Positions 11,375 through 23,304 of a DNA stretch of 64,000 nt are shown one piece after another. Made by a program: the position numbers and the translations under genes. Location of the stretch: the NCBI GenBank assembly GCA_020310875.1, contig CM035444.1, positions 18,348,977-18,412,976 of the forward strand. Reading direction: 5' to 3'. Source of the stretch: Ceratopteris richardii. Its lineage: Eukaryota; Streptophyta; Polypodiopsida; Polypodiales; Pteridaceae. The notes beneath the pieces were generated by a model. That model searched no databases. It was not told the origin of the DNA and worked only from the letters and a program-made list of their open reading frames with translations. Position 1 is the first letter of the stretch. The number at the start of each line of letters is the position of its first letter.

Positions 11375-13599
11375 CACAATGTTGTATAAACCTCAACAGA
11401 ATGGAGTTGTTGAAAGGAAGAACATGTCATTCATGGAGATGGCGAGGTGCATGATCAAGAGTCAGGCTTTACCACATAGTTTTTGGCTTGAGGTTGTTAT
11501 GTGTGCAACATGTGTACTTAACTAGTGTCTCGCTAAAGCATTGCAGTCTATCACTCCATATGAGGCTTGACATGGTCACAAGCCATCTATTGCTCACATG
11601 TGTGTCTTTGGTTTTCTGGCATATGCATTAGTGCTTGAACAACAATGCAGGACATTGGATGATAACATAGTGAAATGTATTTTTGTTGGGTACAAAAGCA
11701 AAGGCTATCATCTGTATCCTCCACAGACTAAACGCATTTTGGTTAGCCATGATGTTGTTTTTGTGGAAGATGCTATTCAGCCATTACTTTCATGTACTAA
11801 GGAGACATTGCTTAGCTCCAAAGATAAGTATGACACTTTGCTACGTCTTTCTACAGGTGAACAGTCTAGTGCTCGTCCAAATAAGGCAATTTCTCACCCT
11901 TTATAGGTTTCATGTGATGATGCAGATCATTCAATTTTTTATGTAGTTTTACATGATGCACTTGTTGATGATTAGAGTTGATATTGAGGAGGCTAAAACT
12001 ATGCCAAAATGGTTGGTGTAGATTTTTCATGATAACAAATTAGATGCTTTTCTATCATATCGTACTTGTTCAGGCTCTCATAGTGCTTTTTTTGTATCAG
12101 ATTGCTATGATATGGTTGCCTCTAGTCTTTGTGATGAGAATGAGCATGTTCCGTTTGATGAAGCACAAAATTTAGAAAATTGGATGGCTGGTATGCAATA
12201 AGTGGGTATACAAGTTGAAGTGTAAGCCTCATCGAACAGTTGACATGTATAAGGCTAGGCTTGTTGCAAAGTTATGCTCAGGAAAGAGGCATTGATTTTG
12301 ATGAGACCTTTGCTCCTACATGTCGGATGACTACTATTTGTAGCATCTGTGCACTTGCAGCTCATCATGGTTAGAATGTACATTAGCTAGACATTAAAAC
12401 TGCATTTCTGAATGGTGACTTGCATGAAGAAGTGTATATTTTTCAACCACATGGCTTTGTGTAGAAAGAGCATGAAAACCATGTGTGCACGTTGAAAATG
12501 GCATTATATGGTTTGAATCAAGCACCCCGTGCTTGGTATGAAAAGATAGATGCCTACCTAATTGCACATGGTTTTGAGAATAGTCCAACTGAGAGCACCT
12601 TATATGTTAAGTGTGCAAATGATGTGCTTCTGATCATTGTTGTCTATGTTGATGACATGCTTCTCACTGGTCCTATTGAGAAGCATATTGTTAATTTTAA
12701 GACTCGTTTGCATGCCTCATTTGAGATGTTAGATTTGGGGCACTTGCATCATTATTTGGGTATTCATTTTATGCAAGTTGATGATAGAATAGCTTTGTGT
12801 TAAACAAAATAAATTCACACATTATTGCAACATTTTGGCCTTGAAGATTGTAAACCTATTGCCACTCCTATGGACACACGTTTATGGTTGAGTCTTCATG
12901 ATGCTAGAGATGCACTTGATGTTGTTCTCTATCATGAAGTTGTTGGATGCTTAATTTACTTATGCATTACTCAGCAAGATATTCAGTTTGTTGTCTCATA
13001 GATGAGTAGGTTTATGCATTGCCCAAGTGTCAAGCATGGATAGGTGGTTAAGCGTAGCTTTCGCTACTTGAGTGGTACCCGGCTACTTGGATTCTTTTAT
13101 CCCAAGGGAGGATCCCTACCCAAATTTACATGCTTTTTCTGACTCCAATTGGGTTGGTAGCTATGACACTTATTGGTCCACTAGTGGCTTTTGCTTCATG
13201 CTTGGTAGCTCATGTATATCTTGGTTGAGCAAGTAGCAGCCTACTGTGGCCACTTCCAGTTGTGAGGCTGCGTATAAGGTAGCTTTCACAGCAAATATTG
13301 AGTGTGTGTGGCTCAAACCCCTTATGGCTAATTTGGGTGTTGGTCAATCTTCTGCCACCACCATCTTCACTGACTATTAGAGCACATTTCTAGTTGCAAG
13401 GAACCTTGTGTTCCATGCTCGCACTAAGCACATTGAGGTGCACTATCATTATGTCAGGAAGAGGTTCTCTACTAGAGAGATCAGTTTGGCATATGTACCC
13501 ATAGAGGAGAACATTGCATACCTTTTCACAAAGGCTCTACCTAGGGAGAAGTTTGAAGCATTTCACAAAGCTTTGGGCTTACTTCCTTTTGTGGATTGA
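11375..13599 (+). pseudogene. A2 integrase C-terminus, RT and RNase H
   Basis: The integrase end lies at 11375-11906 (KPQQNGVVERKN, then KCIFVGYKSKGYHLY). A deletion shortens the region near 12190. RT runs to about 12970 and includes MALYGLNQAPRAWYEK and the catalytic [10 protein letters not shown]. RNase H follows to 13599, with CISWLSK, YKVAFTANIECVWLK and the final AYLFTKALPREKFEAFHKAL block. Stops at several sites, such as 12801, mark it as dead. Confidence 0.85.
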
Positions 13600-13673
13600 T
13601 TCCACATAGCTTGGCACTCCCTTATACATGAGTGAAAACTCCTTGTTCACTGCATCACTCCCAGGGGGGGATT

Positions 13674-13906
13674 TGTTGATATATTTATGTAGTGATGTGT
13701 ATGAACACACTAGGACCACTAGGGCACTTTCTTCCCTCTTTAGGAGGTTTTTTATCTCCAGCTTGTATATACATCTATAACCCTAATGGGTCACTTATCT
13801 TTGTACATTTTCTCTTGGTAATACATTTAGAATTGTGTGTTGTGCTCCAAGCTTCTTCTTCTTCCTTTTGTTGTTTGTGTGGTTCCATAGGCCTCTAACT
13901 CCAACA
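13674..13906 (+). repeat. Family A LTR (A2 3' LTR)
   Basis: 233 bp from TGTTGATATATTTATG to CTCTAACTCCAACA. It is preceded by a purine tract (CCAGGGGGGGATT). A TATA-like TGTATATACA lies about 95 bp inside. Copies recur at 19259, 24611, 28359 and 43669, and inverted at 58683. Confidence 0.9.
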
Positions 13907-15230
13907 ATATCTCATGGAGATTGTGAGGTGTATGGTCAAACATTAGGCTTTACCACATAGCTTTTAGCTTGAGGTTGTTATGTGTGTAGTATATGTACTT
14001 AACATGTGTCCCACCAAAGCACTATAGTCTATCACTCCATATGAGGCTTGGCATGTTCACAAGCCATTTGCTTCACATTTACATGGATTTAATTTTCTTA
14101 TATATGCATTAGTGCCTCAAAAAAAGCATAAGTTGGATGATAAAGCAATAAAATTTATTTTTGTTGGGTATAGTTCTAAAAGCAAAGTCTATTGTCTGTA
14201 TCATCCACAAACTAAATGCATTTTGGTTATCTGTGATGTTATTTTTGTGGAAGATGGAATTCGGCCATTACTTTTATGTACTAATGAGACATCATTTAGC
14301 TTGAAGGATGTGTATGACACTTTGTTGCCTCTTTTTACAAGTGGACACTCAAGTGCTGGTCAAAATGAGGAAATTTCTTAGCCTTTATAGGTTCCATATG
14401 ATGATGTAGATCATTCCATTTTTTATCCAGATTTACATGATGCACTTTTTATGAGAGGTCAGGTATAGAGGAGGCAAAAACTATGCATAAATGGTTGGTG
14501 CAAACTTTGCAAGATAGAAAATTAGATACATCTCTATCATATCATACTTGTTCATGCTCTCATAGTGCTTTTTTGCATCAGATTGCTATGCTACGGATGC
14601 CTCTAGTCTTTGTGATGAGATTGAGCCTATTTCTTTTGATAAAGTACAAAATTTGAAAAATTGGATGGCTCCATGCAATTAGAATATAATCCTATTATGA
14701 AGAATGGTACTTGTTCTTTGTGTGATCTCTTCTAGGCAAAAAGGCCATTGGCACTAAATAGGTAACAAGCTGAAATGTACGCCTGGTGAAAGAGATGACA
14801 GGTATAAAGCTAGGCTTGTTGCAAAATTTTGTGCTTAAGAAATAAGCATTGATTTTGATGAGACCTTTGCACCCACATGTGGAATGACTATTGTCCGTAG
14901 CATATGTTCACTTGCAGCCCATCATGGTTGGAATGTACATCAGTTGGACATTAAAATTGCATTTCTGAATGGTGACTTACATGAAGAAGTGTATATATTT
15001 CAGAACCATGGTTTTGTGCAAAAAGAAATTGAAAACAAAGTGTGCAAGTTGAAAAAATCATTATATTGTTTGAAGCAAGCGCCACATGCTTGGTATGAAA
15101 ATATACATGCCTACTTGATTGAACATGGTTTTGAGAATAGCCCAACTGAGAGCACCTTATATGTTAAGCATACAAATGATGTGTTTTTTTATCATTGTTG
15201 TCTATGTTGATGACATGATTCTCACATGTC

Positions 15231-15235
15231 CTAAT
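15231..15235 (+). repeat. B2 target-site duplication, left
   Basis: CTAAT immediately before the B2 5' LTR. The same five bases follow the 3' LTR at 18291-18295. Confidence 0.9.
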
Positions 15236-15613
15236 TGTTGAGATATCAAGCTCAACATGTGATAATTGAGGATGACACGTACCAATTTTTCCTTTCTCTG
15301 ACATGTATAGTGGTCATGCCAGTATATGTCAGGGATACTTCATTGAGCTTTATTAGATTTATCTACCGAGAGTGATGGCACATTTGTTTCTTGCCAGCTC
15401 ACTCATTCGCGGACATTAGGTTTTTCCTTATGTACTGATCTTTATATATTGCACTTTTTGTATTCTTGTTTTAGGTCATTCTTGTACATTCCTTTTATGT
15501 AATAGAAGAAGAAGAAGAAGATCATTCTTCCTTGCCTCAATATGTGTGTGTGCTTCTCCTTGAGAGTGAGAGTGTGTGTGTGAGCTCTCTTCCTTATCTC
15601 CTTCCTCGTGACA
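15236..15613 (+). repeat. B2 5' LTR
   Basis: 378 bp from TGTTGAGATATCAAGC to TCCTCGTGACA. It contains a TATA-like block at 15441-15450 and a GAA-rich run at about 15506-15520. It is followed directly by the primer-binding site. Confidence 0.95.
15441..15450 (+). promoter_or_regulatory. Putative LTR TATA box of B2
   Basis: TTTATATATT lies about 205 bp inside the 378-bp LTR, a plausible place for the U3 core promoter. The 3' LTR has the same block at about 18118-18127. There is no transcript evidence. The call rests on sequence and position only. Confidence 0.4.
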
Positions 15614-16025
15614 TGGTATCAGAGCTAGTGTGGCTGTAGAGAGCTCGTGGAGAAGGCGACGATGAAGACTATGTGGCAAGGCATGGAGAAAACACGATTT
15701 CACAAACGGCCTCCGTTTTTGACCAAAATCGGCATGAAGGTAGAAGACCTCAAAATATTTTCGATAATTATCCCTTTAGGGTCACTCGTTTTTGTCAGAT
15801 CTAAGGTGGGGTCCACAGAAAATCCAGGTCAGTTTCAAAAACTATAACTTGCGTTGTCTTTGGCGACACTCATATATTCTAGATCCAGAATTTCAAGCCA
15901 TTTCGTGTACTGTTGAAACACGAAAGCTGTGTTTTTCTAAGATCGAATTGTCACGTCATAGTGCGATAGTGTTCAAGCAGAAGTGCTGCTTGTAGTGTTT
16001 TGTAGTGTTGTGAATTGTTGCAGAA

Positions 16026-17348
16026 ATGGCAAACGCAGATGGAATGAGTCAGCTTATGAGTGATAAGCTCTACAAGAACAACTTCCATGCTTGGAGATTC
16101 AGAATGATGAATTTCCTGATGGGAAGAGGCTACTGGAAGTACATCGAAGGAGAGAATGAAAATGCTCTGCAGTTACCAGAAAGGAATCGGACTGTAGACC
16201 AATTAAGAGCATATGAGGAACGGAATCAAGGAGCACGAAAGGTAATGTATTAGCTATCTGTTAGCATACAGGATAGCATGATTGAACACATACAAGATGC
16301 CAAGACTCCAAAAGAGGCTTGGAACAGTTTGGTCACTTTGTATGAGACTAATACAAAGGCACGAAAATTGCAACTCAAGAACGAGCTGCATACGTTGGAA
16401 AAGAAGAGCATGTCGGTAAGTGACTACACTCTAAAAATCAAAAGCATATGTGAGTCACTTGCATCTATTGGCGTGAATGTAGATGATGATGATAAGGTGG
16501 AAGTGTGCCTTCGTGGTTTAGGAGCTGCATATAAGCAGTTCAGAACTTCCATACAAACCAGGGAAAATATTCTGAATTTTGCTGATCTGGTATCTATGCT
16601 GATTATTGAAGAAAAGAATCTTGGTGAGGATTCAAACTCCCAAGGAAAGCCCAGTTCTGAGCAGCTATTCTACTCTGGAAAAGGAAGAGGCAGAGGTAGA
16701 GGTTTTGGAAGTGGAAGAGGAAACAGTAACCAAGACCAAGGTCAACAACAGAATCATGCAAGAGGAAGACGACAGTTTCGAGGTAGGGGAAGCCAAAGAG
16801 GTCGTAGAAATTTCCAAAGAAATGATTCAGGTAATGGTAGTAAAGGATGTTGGAATTGTGGTAAACCTGGACACTTTGAACGTGATTGCAGGTTGAAGAA
16901 TCAAAATAACAGAAGGCAGCAAAACAACCATGCATCCACAAGTGCAGATGATTCTAAGAAGCTGTTTATGGTTCAACATCACATGATGAATACGATGTCT
17001 GTTGGTGCTTCAAAATCGAATGATAATGTCTGGTATGTTGATTTAGGTGCTTCAAATCACATGACCAGTCATGTAGAATGGTTTAGTAGTTTGCAGAAAA
17101 TGCCAGTTCTTGGATATGTTGAAACAAGTGATGATACATCGCATCCTATTGAGCATACAGGAAACATAGCATTGTCTATGGAGGACGGGAAGGTAAAACA
17201 TCTTGCTGATGTGTTGCATGTTCCAAATATAACAAAGAATCTAGTTTCTGTTGGACAAATGGTTGACCAGGGATTACAAGTCAGGTTCAATGCTGATGGA
17301 TTATATGTAGAAGAGTACAAGCAGGATGGACGATTGTTTGCCAAATGA
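16026..17348 (+). pseudogene. B2 gag-protease polyprotein with one in-frame stop
   Basis: Starts at ATG 16026 (MANADGMSQLMSDKLYKNNF). A TAG at about 16251-16253 interrupts an otherwise continuous frame, and 16278-17348 is open. Visible in order are a UBN2 gag block (TPKEAWNSLVTLYETNTKA), an Arg/Gly-rich RGRG stretch, the CCHC knuckle CWNCGKPGHFERDC, and the protease. The protease reads WYVDLGASNHM, so the Ser of the DSG active site is changed to Leu. The frame ends with GAG-pre-integrase start sequence (GRLFAK). The mutations suggest an inactive product, but it is the best preserved retroelement frame here. Confidence 0.9.
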
Positions 17349-17398
17349 AACAAAGTGGGTAGGATGTTCACCTTAAGTGTGAAGATTCTTGAAATGAA

Positions 17399-17578
<180 letters not shown>

Positions 17579-17912
17579 TATAGAGGTGCTACAATGGCAG
17601 CATGTGAGGCATCATGGCTGGAGATGTTACAGATTTAGGTGTGGAAGTGCAAAAGCCTATCACTGTCTATTTTGATAATCTTAGCAGCATATAGGTAGCA
17701 CGAAACCCTATTTTCCATGCTAGAACAAAGCATATCGAGGTACATTATCACTTCATTAGAGGGAAGGTATTAGCATGTGATATTGATCTTGTTTATGTGA
17801 GAACAGATGAGCAGGTTGCTAATATTTTCACCAAAGCACTTGGAGCTGAGAAGTTGAAGAAGTTTCGGGAGATGCTCGGATTACAGGGTATGGCGTTGAG
17901 CTTGAGGGGGAG
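17579..17912 (+). pseudogene. B2 RNase H C-terminal remnant and polypurine tract
   Basis: It resumes in RNase H (ATMAACEASWLEM-type sequence, then VYFDNLSSI) and ends with HYHFIRGKV, ADEQVANIFTKALGAEKLKKF and the 3' untranslated stretch. A purine tract (TTGAGGGGGAG) directly precedes the 3' LTR. Confidence 0.85.
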
Positions 17913-18290
17913 TGTTGAGATATCAAGCTCAACATGTGATGATCGAGGATGACACGTACCAGTTTTTCCTTTCTCTGACATGTATAGTGGTCATGCCAGT
18001 ATATGTCAGGGATACTTCATTGAGCTTTATTAGATTTATCTACCGAGAGTGATGGCACATTTGTTTCTTGCCAGCTCACTCATTCGCGGACACTAGGTTT
18101 TTCCTTATGTACTGATCTTTATATATTGCACTTGTTGTATTCTTGTTTTAGGTCATTCTTGTACATTCCTTTTATGTAATAGAAGAAGAAGAAGAAGATC
18201 ATTCTTTCTTGCCTCAATCTGTGTGTGTGCTTCTCCTTGAGAGTGAGAGTGTGTGTGTGAGCTCTCTTCCTTATCTCCTTCCTCGTGACA
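17913..18290 (+). repeat. B2 3' LTR
   Basis: 378 bp, the same length as the 5' LTR with only a handful of substitutions. It ends CGTGACA and is followed by CTAAT at 18291-18295, the right target-site duplication. Confidence 0.95.
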
Positions 18291-19258
18291 CTAATAAGAA
18301 GGATATTGCTTCTTTTAAGGTTGATATTCATGCCTCTTTTGAGATGTCAAATTTGGGGCATTTGTATCATTATTTGGGCATCGAGTTTATGCAAGTTGAT
18401 GGTGAAATAGGTTTGTGTCAAAGAAAATATATCAACACATTATTGCAGTGTTTTGGCCTTCAAGATTGCAAACCAATTGCCATTCCTATCAAAACATGTT
18501 TAAGGTTGAGTCTTCATAATGTTGGAGATGCATTTGATGTTTTTCTCTATCAGCAGGCTATTTGATGCTTGATTTACTTTTGCATAACTCGGCCTGATAT
18601 TGAGTTTGTTGTCTCTCAGATAAGCAAGTTTATGCATTGCCCAAGTTTCAAGCATTGGAAAATAGTGAAGCATATCTTTCGCTACTTGAGTGGGACTTGA
18701 CTACTTGGATTATTTTATCCCAAGGGGAGATCACTACCACCACATTTACATTCTTTTTTTTTACTTTGACTTGGCTGATTGCTATTACACATGTGTGTTC
18801 ACCAATGGCTTTTGCTTCATGCTTCATATCTCATGCATATCTTGGTTGAGCAAAAAGAAGCCTACTCTAGCCACTTCTAGTTGTGAGGCCGAGTACAAGG
18901 TAGCTTTCACAACAACTGTTGAGATTTAGGTGTTGGTCAGTCTTTTGCCATCTTCATTAATAGTAAGAATGCATTGGAAGTTGTGAGGAACCCTATGTTC
19001 CATGCTTGACTAAACACATTGAGATGCACTATCATTATGTCACAGAGAGCTTCTCTCTTGGAGAGATCAATTTGGCATATGTGCCCACACACGAGAACAT
19101 TGCAGACCTTTTCACAAGGGCTATGTCTAGGGAGAAGTTTGAAGTTTTCTACAAAGATTTGAGCTTACTTCCTTTTGTGGATTGATTCCACATAGCTTTG
19201 CACTTCCTTATACATGAGTGTCAACTCCTTGCACACTGCATCACTCCTAGAGAGGATT

Positions 19259-19488
19259 TGTTGATATATTTCAATAGTGATGTGTGTGAGCACACTTAGC
19301 ATTATTGGGGCACTTTTTTCCCTCTTTAGGAGGTTTTTTTCCTACCTTGTATATATGCATATAACCTTAACAGGTCACTTATGTTTATACATTCACTTCA
19401 TAATACATTCAATATTCTGTGTTGTGCTCCAAGCTTCTTCTTCTTCCTTGTGTTGTTCACATGCTTCTGCAGACCTCAAACTCCAACA
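19259..19488 (+). repeat. Family A LTR (A3 3' LTR)
   Basis: 230 bp from TGTTGATATATTTCAATAG to CAAACTCCAACA. Its right flank begins TGCATTTTGTGGTC, identical to the flank of the LTR at 24611-24841. The shared flank shows that the two LTRs derive from one insertion. Confidence 0.9.
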
Positions 19489-20305
19489 TGCATTTTGTGG
19501 TCTCTTTCATAATTTTCACATGAAATTTGCATGTCTCAATATGTTAGATTGGCTGCTTTTTAATCCATTATGATTTTCAAAGCATCAAATAATGTCATAA
19601 AAAACTCATGGTTCTAGTCAATTTTCAAAAATTATATATACAAGTATAACGAGTTTTCAAAAGCAATAAAAAATGATTTGGTTTTTGACAAAATCTAAAG
19701 GAATATTCTAAATGTTTTTCTTTATCAATATGTTTCTTGTTCATTTTGACTCGTTATTAAAAAAAAGGATTGATTCTTATGTTCTCCCAAAGCGATGTCA
19801 TATTTGATAATGATTAAGTAATTAAATTCAGACTTTTTATCCATTATTTAATGTCTTCATATAAGCTTGATGATAAACATCAAGCTTGTGAAAGGTATTT
19901 GAGGAACCATCCAACAATTTACAAAACTACTCGAAATGTTGTACATTTACATCAAGCTTTTTTCCTAATTTCACCTCAATGTTTTAGTAAGTTGTCACCA
20001 AGGGCCATGATTAGAGAATTGGTAGTAAATTCTCCCCTTATTTGATAGAGCTCAATTTTGATGTTACCAAGTTACTACCCATAGTTGTATTTCCACCACT
20101 ATTGTGAGATATTTGAGGTTGAACCATCATTTAGTACATCTTATTCCTTTGAAAAATTCAATTCCAAAAATAGCTAGAATGTAAAAGGGCTTGTGTTTAA
20201 ACTCATAAAAGATTCAAGTGTACATTACCTTCCACTACGAAAGCGGAGTGGGGATATTTTGAGGTTTCACATAATTTGAAGCATCTTCTTTATCAATTTC
20301 TCTAT
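19489..20305. repeat. Duplicated flank block X, copy 1
   Basis: About 815 bp of non-coding AT-rich DNA, nearly collinear with 24842-25657 and with scattered substitutions and short indels. No gene is recognised in it. It is ancestral DNA next to a family A insertion that was later duplicated with it. Confidence 0.85.
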
Positions 20306-21600
20306 TTGAGTCTCCTTTGCCTCATCAATTTGGTCACCAAATGCTTCATGGTCCATTGAAGTTTTGCCCTCCACAATCCTATAACTATAGGCCATGTCTT
20401 GATTTGGCCTAAAGGAGTTTTTAGTGAATCTCATTGCAAAAGTGATTGTGGTTGTTCTTCACATTTTGCAAGTTATTGTTGTAAGTTTGTGAGCCCTTTT
20501 GTGCATCCTCCTTTGCTATATGTGCATATTGTGAGGTAAGTTCGGCATTCTCTTCCTTATAGTTAATGAGCTTCTCGTCACCTGATGCTTGAATCTCCTA
20601 GAACTTGTTCCGAGCTTCTTGCATTGTTGCACACTTTTGCATGAACACCAAAGCTATCCAACTGAGCTCTAGCCATTAGCCATCAGATGGATCACCTCCA
20701 CTTCCATGGGCTTGGACCTTCTCTTGAATATGAAAACTCTCATCTACCAATTCTTGTGTGGTCACATAGTTCAACCAAAATTTTTGGTACTTGGTCTCCT
20801 TCTAGACATCCTACACATCTTGGGGAGTACTTCATTGTCTTGCTAGATCTTCTCTTTCTCATCTTTGACCCTCTACATCTTTCAAGCAATTTCCTGCTCG
20901 GATTTCCCCCATCTCTAGGACAATTCAGCCTTGTAGTTTGCAAAGATCTTTGGCATATGAATTTGCACAAAGTCCAAGGCAATAAGCACTTCCCCATAGC
21001 TTGTCTCCAAAATTTGCATTTTGCATGAAGAAATCCTTGACATCAAGGCAAAATCTATAGTATAATCAACCATGGATATACATGGTTGGTTGGGTACACC
21101 CAGCCATCCCTAACACAATTGAAGTTCAAAAAAGCCTTTGAAAAATATGGGGGGATCTCTAGTGCAAGGTTTGGGTCCTTGAATTGTTTCCATTCTCACT
21201 CTCATTTTTTGTGATTGTTTCCTAGACTGTGGTATGTCATGTGCATGTCTACACTAAGCTTAAAATTGCTTCTACTTCCCTTGGTGCTTTCATTCCTCTT
21301 CTTCCTTTTTCTAGATAAAATTTTCATATTTTTTCTCATATACTTCTTGGTCTCTCTTCTTCCTCCTAGCTTCTTCTTTTATCTATGACTTGGTTGTCGC
21401 TTCTTCTAAGGCCATATCGGCCCATTATTGCTCCAAGTAAATGGGCCCCTCTTCATTGAAGTTGGGCTCTGACTCATCCACTAGCCACTTTCCCATTTCC
21501 TTCGGTTATGTCTTTGCATCTAAAGGACATGTCCCTGTAGTATGATCGCCTTGATTGGGCTTAGTGCCACTAGGTTCGCTTTAGTCTTGGCAAGCAAGAA
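20306..21600 (-). pseudogene. Decayed coiled-coil reading frame of unknown identity, copy 1 (block Y)
   Basis: On the minus strand a broken frame runs from about 21600 to 20310. Recognisable stretches include MGKWLVDESEPNFNEEGPIY, a Lys/Glu-rich segment (EARRKKRDQEVYEKKYENF), GEVLIALDFVQIHMPKIFAN, VTTQELVDESFHIQEKVQAH and EENAELTSQYAHIAKEDAQK. Stops and frameshifts are spread along it. The second copy (27656-28358) keeps the same frame, which supports past coding. The charged, heptad-like composition suggests coiled coils. I do not recognise the family. It could be a host gene fragment or an accessory retroelement frame. Confidence 0.55.
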
Positions 21601-22790
21601 CACTTTGAACACTTACAAAAGGTCTTCCAAGTGTTTAGAGAGAATTTACTCTTTGCTAAGGAGTCAATTTGTCAATGCTTTAAGAATCAAGTTACTTATC
21701 TTGGGCATATAAGCTTCAAGAAAGAATCCAAATGGATTTTGATAAAGTGTGAGTTTTCATGGAAGAGAATCTTAGGAACCAGGAGGAGATTGGTCTCATT
21801 CTAGAACTATTAGGAATTATATAATGAATTATGCATAGGCAGATGTAAACATGATAGAGAAGCTAAAGAGAAAAGGGGGATCTTTTCAAATGGATAGATT
21901 AATAGAAGCAAATGGTGGAAATATTAAAATTTGCAACTGTTCTAACTCCACTTTTGTATATTGCATATCCTAATCAATCCTTTGTCATTGAGATTGATCT
22001 AATTGTTCACGTTATTGAAGTGGTTTTGATTAGGATCATCTAATTGGTTTTGAGAGCAAAACGTTAAAATTGGCTCAAACAAGTTACCCTACTTATGAGA
22101 AGGCGTTGTATACAATTTAGCATCCATGCTTTGAAGGAGTGGTGTAGATACTTACATGGCCAAAAAATACTATAACATTTGATCAAGATAGCAATATGTG
22201 CATCTTTTATCAATTAAACCTAAAGGATCACATTGGCCATTGGCTAAAGATGCTTCAAGGTATTGATTATGATCTTAGATATAGAACGGAAAAATCTAAT
22301 GCGTTTGTTGACTTGCTTTGATCACTAGTGAGATACTTGAGTTCATTAAAGGAAGATGTAGGACGGATCTTGCATATATTCCAACATACAATGATGGAGT
22401 GTCAATGAATGCTCTAAGTGAACTCATGGAAGAATTACAATATCTATTATGAATATTTGTTATACAAACAATAATAGTGTTTTGTGAGGGATTAAAAACT
22501 GGATTTTAGATCTTATTGTAGTATCATAACACATATATTGAAGGACACCTGAGAGTTGACATGACATCATCTTGTTAAGAGGCAATTTAATTGGTTGAGA
22601 TGACCTAAGTTCCTCCTTGAAATCGCTCAAATGCAATAAATTCTAGATCAATAAAGTTGAAAGAATAGATATTGGAGGTCTTCTCCATGGATTCTATATT
22701 AGTATTTCCCAAGACAAAAAGGGGCCACAATTGTTGTGGGCATACAAGTAGAATAACACACGAACATTTAGCATGATGTATAAATCTAGA
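21596..22790 (+). mobile_element. Decayed Ty3/gypsy pol fragment
   Basis: Plus-strand pieces of a gypsy polyprotein. Reverse transcriptase near 21596-21720 reads EHFEHLQKVFQVFRENLLFA, then QVTYLGHI. RNase H and connection at about 21940-22320 read FDQDSNMCIFYQLNLKDHIG and MLQGIDYDLRYRTEKSNAF. An integrase-core start at about 22660-22730 is reached through frame breaks (a SMDSILVFPKTKRGH-like stretch, then GH). No LTR is identified. It is unrelated in detail to element G. Confidence 0.75.
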
Positions 22791-23304
22791 AATTCAAGTT
22801 ATCCATTAGATTTGTCTACTAGGATGATAAATGATAAATGATAAAAACAAACAAAGAGGTTTTCATTCATAAACCGCTCATAGATAGTCACAAGAGGCCT
22901 CTTAGAAGAAAATCACTCATAGATGTCCTTTGACTCTCTCAACCACCTATAACACTACCTAAAGTGTAAAGATTGTGGATATGAGAATGCCTTTAAAACT
23001 TATTCTCACAACTCCAATAAAACTTCCAATACAAATCTATTGTATGTAATTGAGATAGTGGAAGTATCTAGAAGTGGCAGGGAGAAAACAATTTTAGTTG
23101 TAGTCACAAGGACGTGATGGAGAAAAATATTGTAGTAATACTTCAATTGGAATTTATCATTAAGATTCACCAAAATTTCTATATTTCAAATGGAAGTCAT
23201 CGTCAAAATTCACCAACATATTTATAATTATTAAATAATTTATGGATATAAATTTCTCCCATATTTATATACTTTTGACTGTCATGGATGGTTTTAATTT
23301 TTTC
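22791..23304. other. No gene seen
   Basis: AT-rich DNA without recognisable coding or repeat structure. The next identifiable feature is RT of the A3-prime copy, starting near 23305. Confidence 0.5.

Larger units (their letters stand above)
4858..13906 (+). mobile_element. Copia copy A2, split by element B1
   Basis: Family A element in two pieces. Piece one is 4858-6232: leader, gag from ATG 5114, protease and integrase start. Piece two is 11375-13906: integrase C-terminal part, RT, RNase H and 3' LTR. B1 (6233-11374) lies between them in the opposite orientation. Domain content runs on across B1, from a FLVEHGIKH-like stretch on the left to KPQQNGVVERKN on the right, as expected for one interrupted integrase. 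The 5' LTR and primer-binding site are missing. I could not find a clear duplicated target site around B1. Confidence 0.8.

Noticed and set aside
16603-16941. Minus-strand 112-codon frame
   Set aside because: Shadow of the B2 gag Arg/Gly-rich region on the other strand.
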